Positions 63,235 to 64,000 of a stretch of DNA of 64,000 nt are shown one piece after another; positions within the stretch are counted from its first letter, which is position 1, and each line of letters begins with the position of its first letter. Source of the DNA: Unio delphinus (taxonomy: Eukaryota > Mollusca > Bivalvia > Unionida > Unionidae); NCBI GenBank assembly GCA_029339505.1, contig JAQISU010000134.1:894501-958500 (forward strand), written 5' to 3'. Position numbers and translations under genes: made by a program. The notes below the pieces were generated by a model. The model saw only the letters and a list, made by a program, of their open reading frames with translations, had not been told where the DNA came from and did no database searches.

Positions 63235-64000
63235 TAACCCATTATTCAACCAATTATATGTAAGATCACCCCATTATTCAACTAATTATATGTAAGATAA
63301 CCCATTATTCAATCAATTATATGTAAGATCACCCCATTATTCAACCAATTATATGCAAGATAATCCCATTATTCAACCAATTATATGTAAGATCACCCCA
63401 TTATTCAACCAATTATATGTAAGATCACCCCATTATTCAACCAATTATATGTAAGATAACCCATTATTCAACCAATTATATGTAAGATCACCCCATTATT
63501 CAACCAATTATATGTAAGATAACCCATTATTCAATCAATTATATGTAAGATCACCCCATTATTCAACCAATTATATGTAAGATAACCCATTATTCAACCA
63601 ATTATATGTAAGATCACCCCATTATTCAACCAATTATATGTAAGATCACCCCATTATTCAACCAATTATATGTAAGATAACCCATTATTCAACCAATTAT
63701 ATGTAAGATCACCCCATTATTCAACCAATTATATGTAAGATAACCCATTATTCAATCAATTATATGTAAGATCACCCCATTATTCAACCAATTATATGTA
63801 AGATAACCCATTATTCAACCAATTATATGTAAGATCACCCCATTATTCAACCAATTATATGTAAGATAACCCCATTATTCAACCAATTATATGTAAGATC
63901 ACCCCATTATTCAACTAATTATTTGTAAGATAACCCCTTTATTGAACCAATTATATGTAAGATCACCCCATTATTCAACCAATTATATGTAAGATAACCC
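63235..64000. repeat. Minisatellite, 31/32 bp, running off the window end
   Basis: Units of CCCATTATTCAACCAATTAT plus ATGTAAGAT, with two junction types (ATAACCC and ATCACCCC) mixed in an irregular alternation. About 24 units visible; the array continues past base 64,000. Confidence 0.95.

Overview
This is an AT-rich metazoan genomic window. It holds one well-supported protein-coding gene surrounded by an unusual density of tandem repeats and small transposable elements. GT-AG introns of up to 18.7 kb, tRNA-derived SINEs, a CR1/L2-like LINE fragment and several MITE families show it is an animal. I infer a mollusc (bivalve or gastropod) from the repeat style and from the carbonic anhydrase, whose domain is interrupted in the manner of nacrein. 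That assignment is inference, because no mitochondrial, rRNA or marker gene is present.

Layout. Bases 1-4930 are the end of a 31-bp-monomer satellite with higher-order structure. Bases 4930-13,600 are mostly non-coding. They hold a sharp candidate promoter (CRE, TATA, initiator and a 47-nt exon ending in a splice donor, 6219-6398), a second copy of that 48-bp segment about 0.6 kb downstream, two partial SINE-like repeats, many microsatellites and one tRNA-SINE.

Bases 13,861-50,749 (+) are an eight-exon secreted or membrane-anchored alpha-carbonic anhydrase of 465 aa. All three zinc histidines, the proton-shuttle histidine, the Thr pair of the active site and the extracellular-type cysteine pair are present. 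A roughly 125-aa acidic, His-containing segment is inserted inside the domain just before the last conserved strand, and the C-terminus ends in a hydrophobic tail that looks like a GPI signal. All seven introns are GT-AG and the reading frame is continuous through every junction.

The introns hold more than twenty minisatellites and several mobile elements. These include a 1.9-kb TIR element with a frameshifted antisense coiled-coil ORF, two hAT-like MITEs, two TA-flanked MITEs, a palindromic MITE family, SINE copies and LINE tails. Downstream of the gene (50.75-64 kb) there is no convincing gene. That part holds long minisatellites of 54, 44, 50 and 31/32 bp units and a decayed LINE reverse-transcriptase fragment on the minus strand.

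The strongest leads are the interrupted carbonic anhydrase, the GTCACGTGAC palindrome about 170 bp upstream of its start codon, the 48-bp direct repeats whose ends coincide with a GT...AG pair, and the higher-order satellite.
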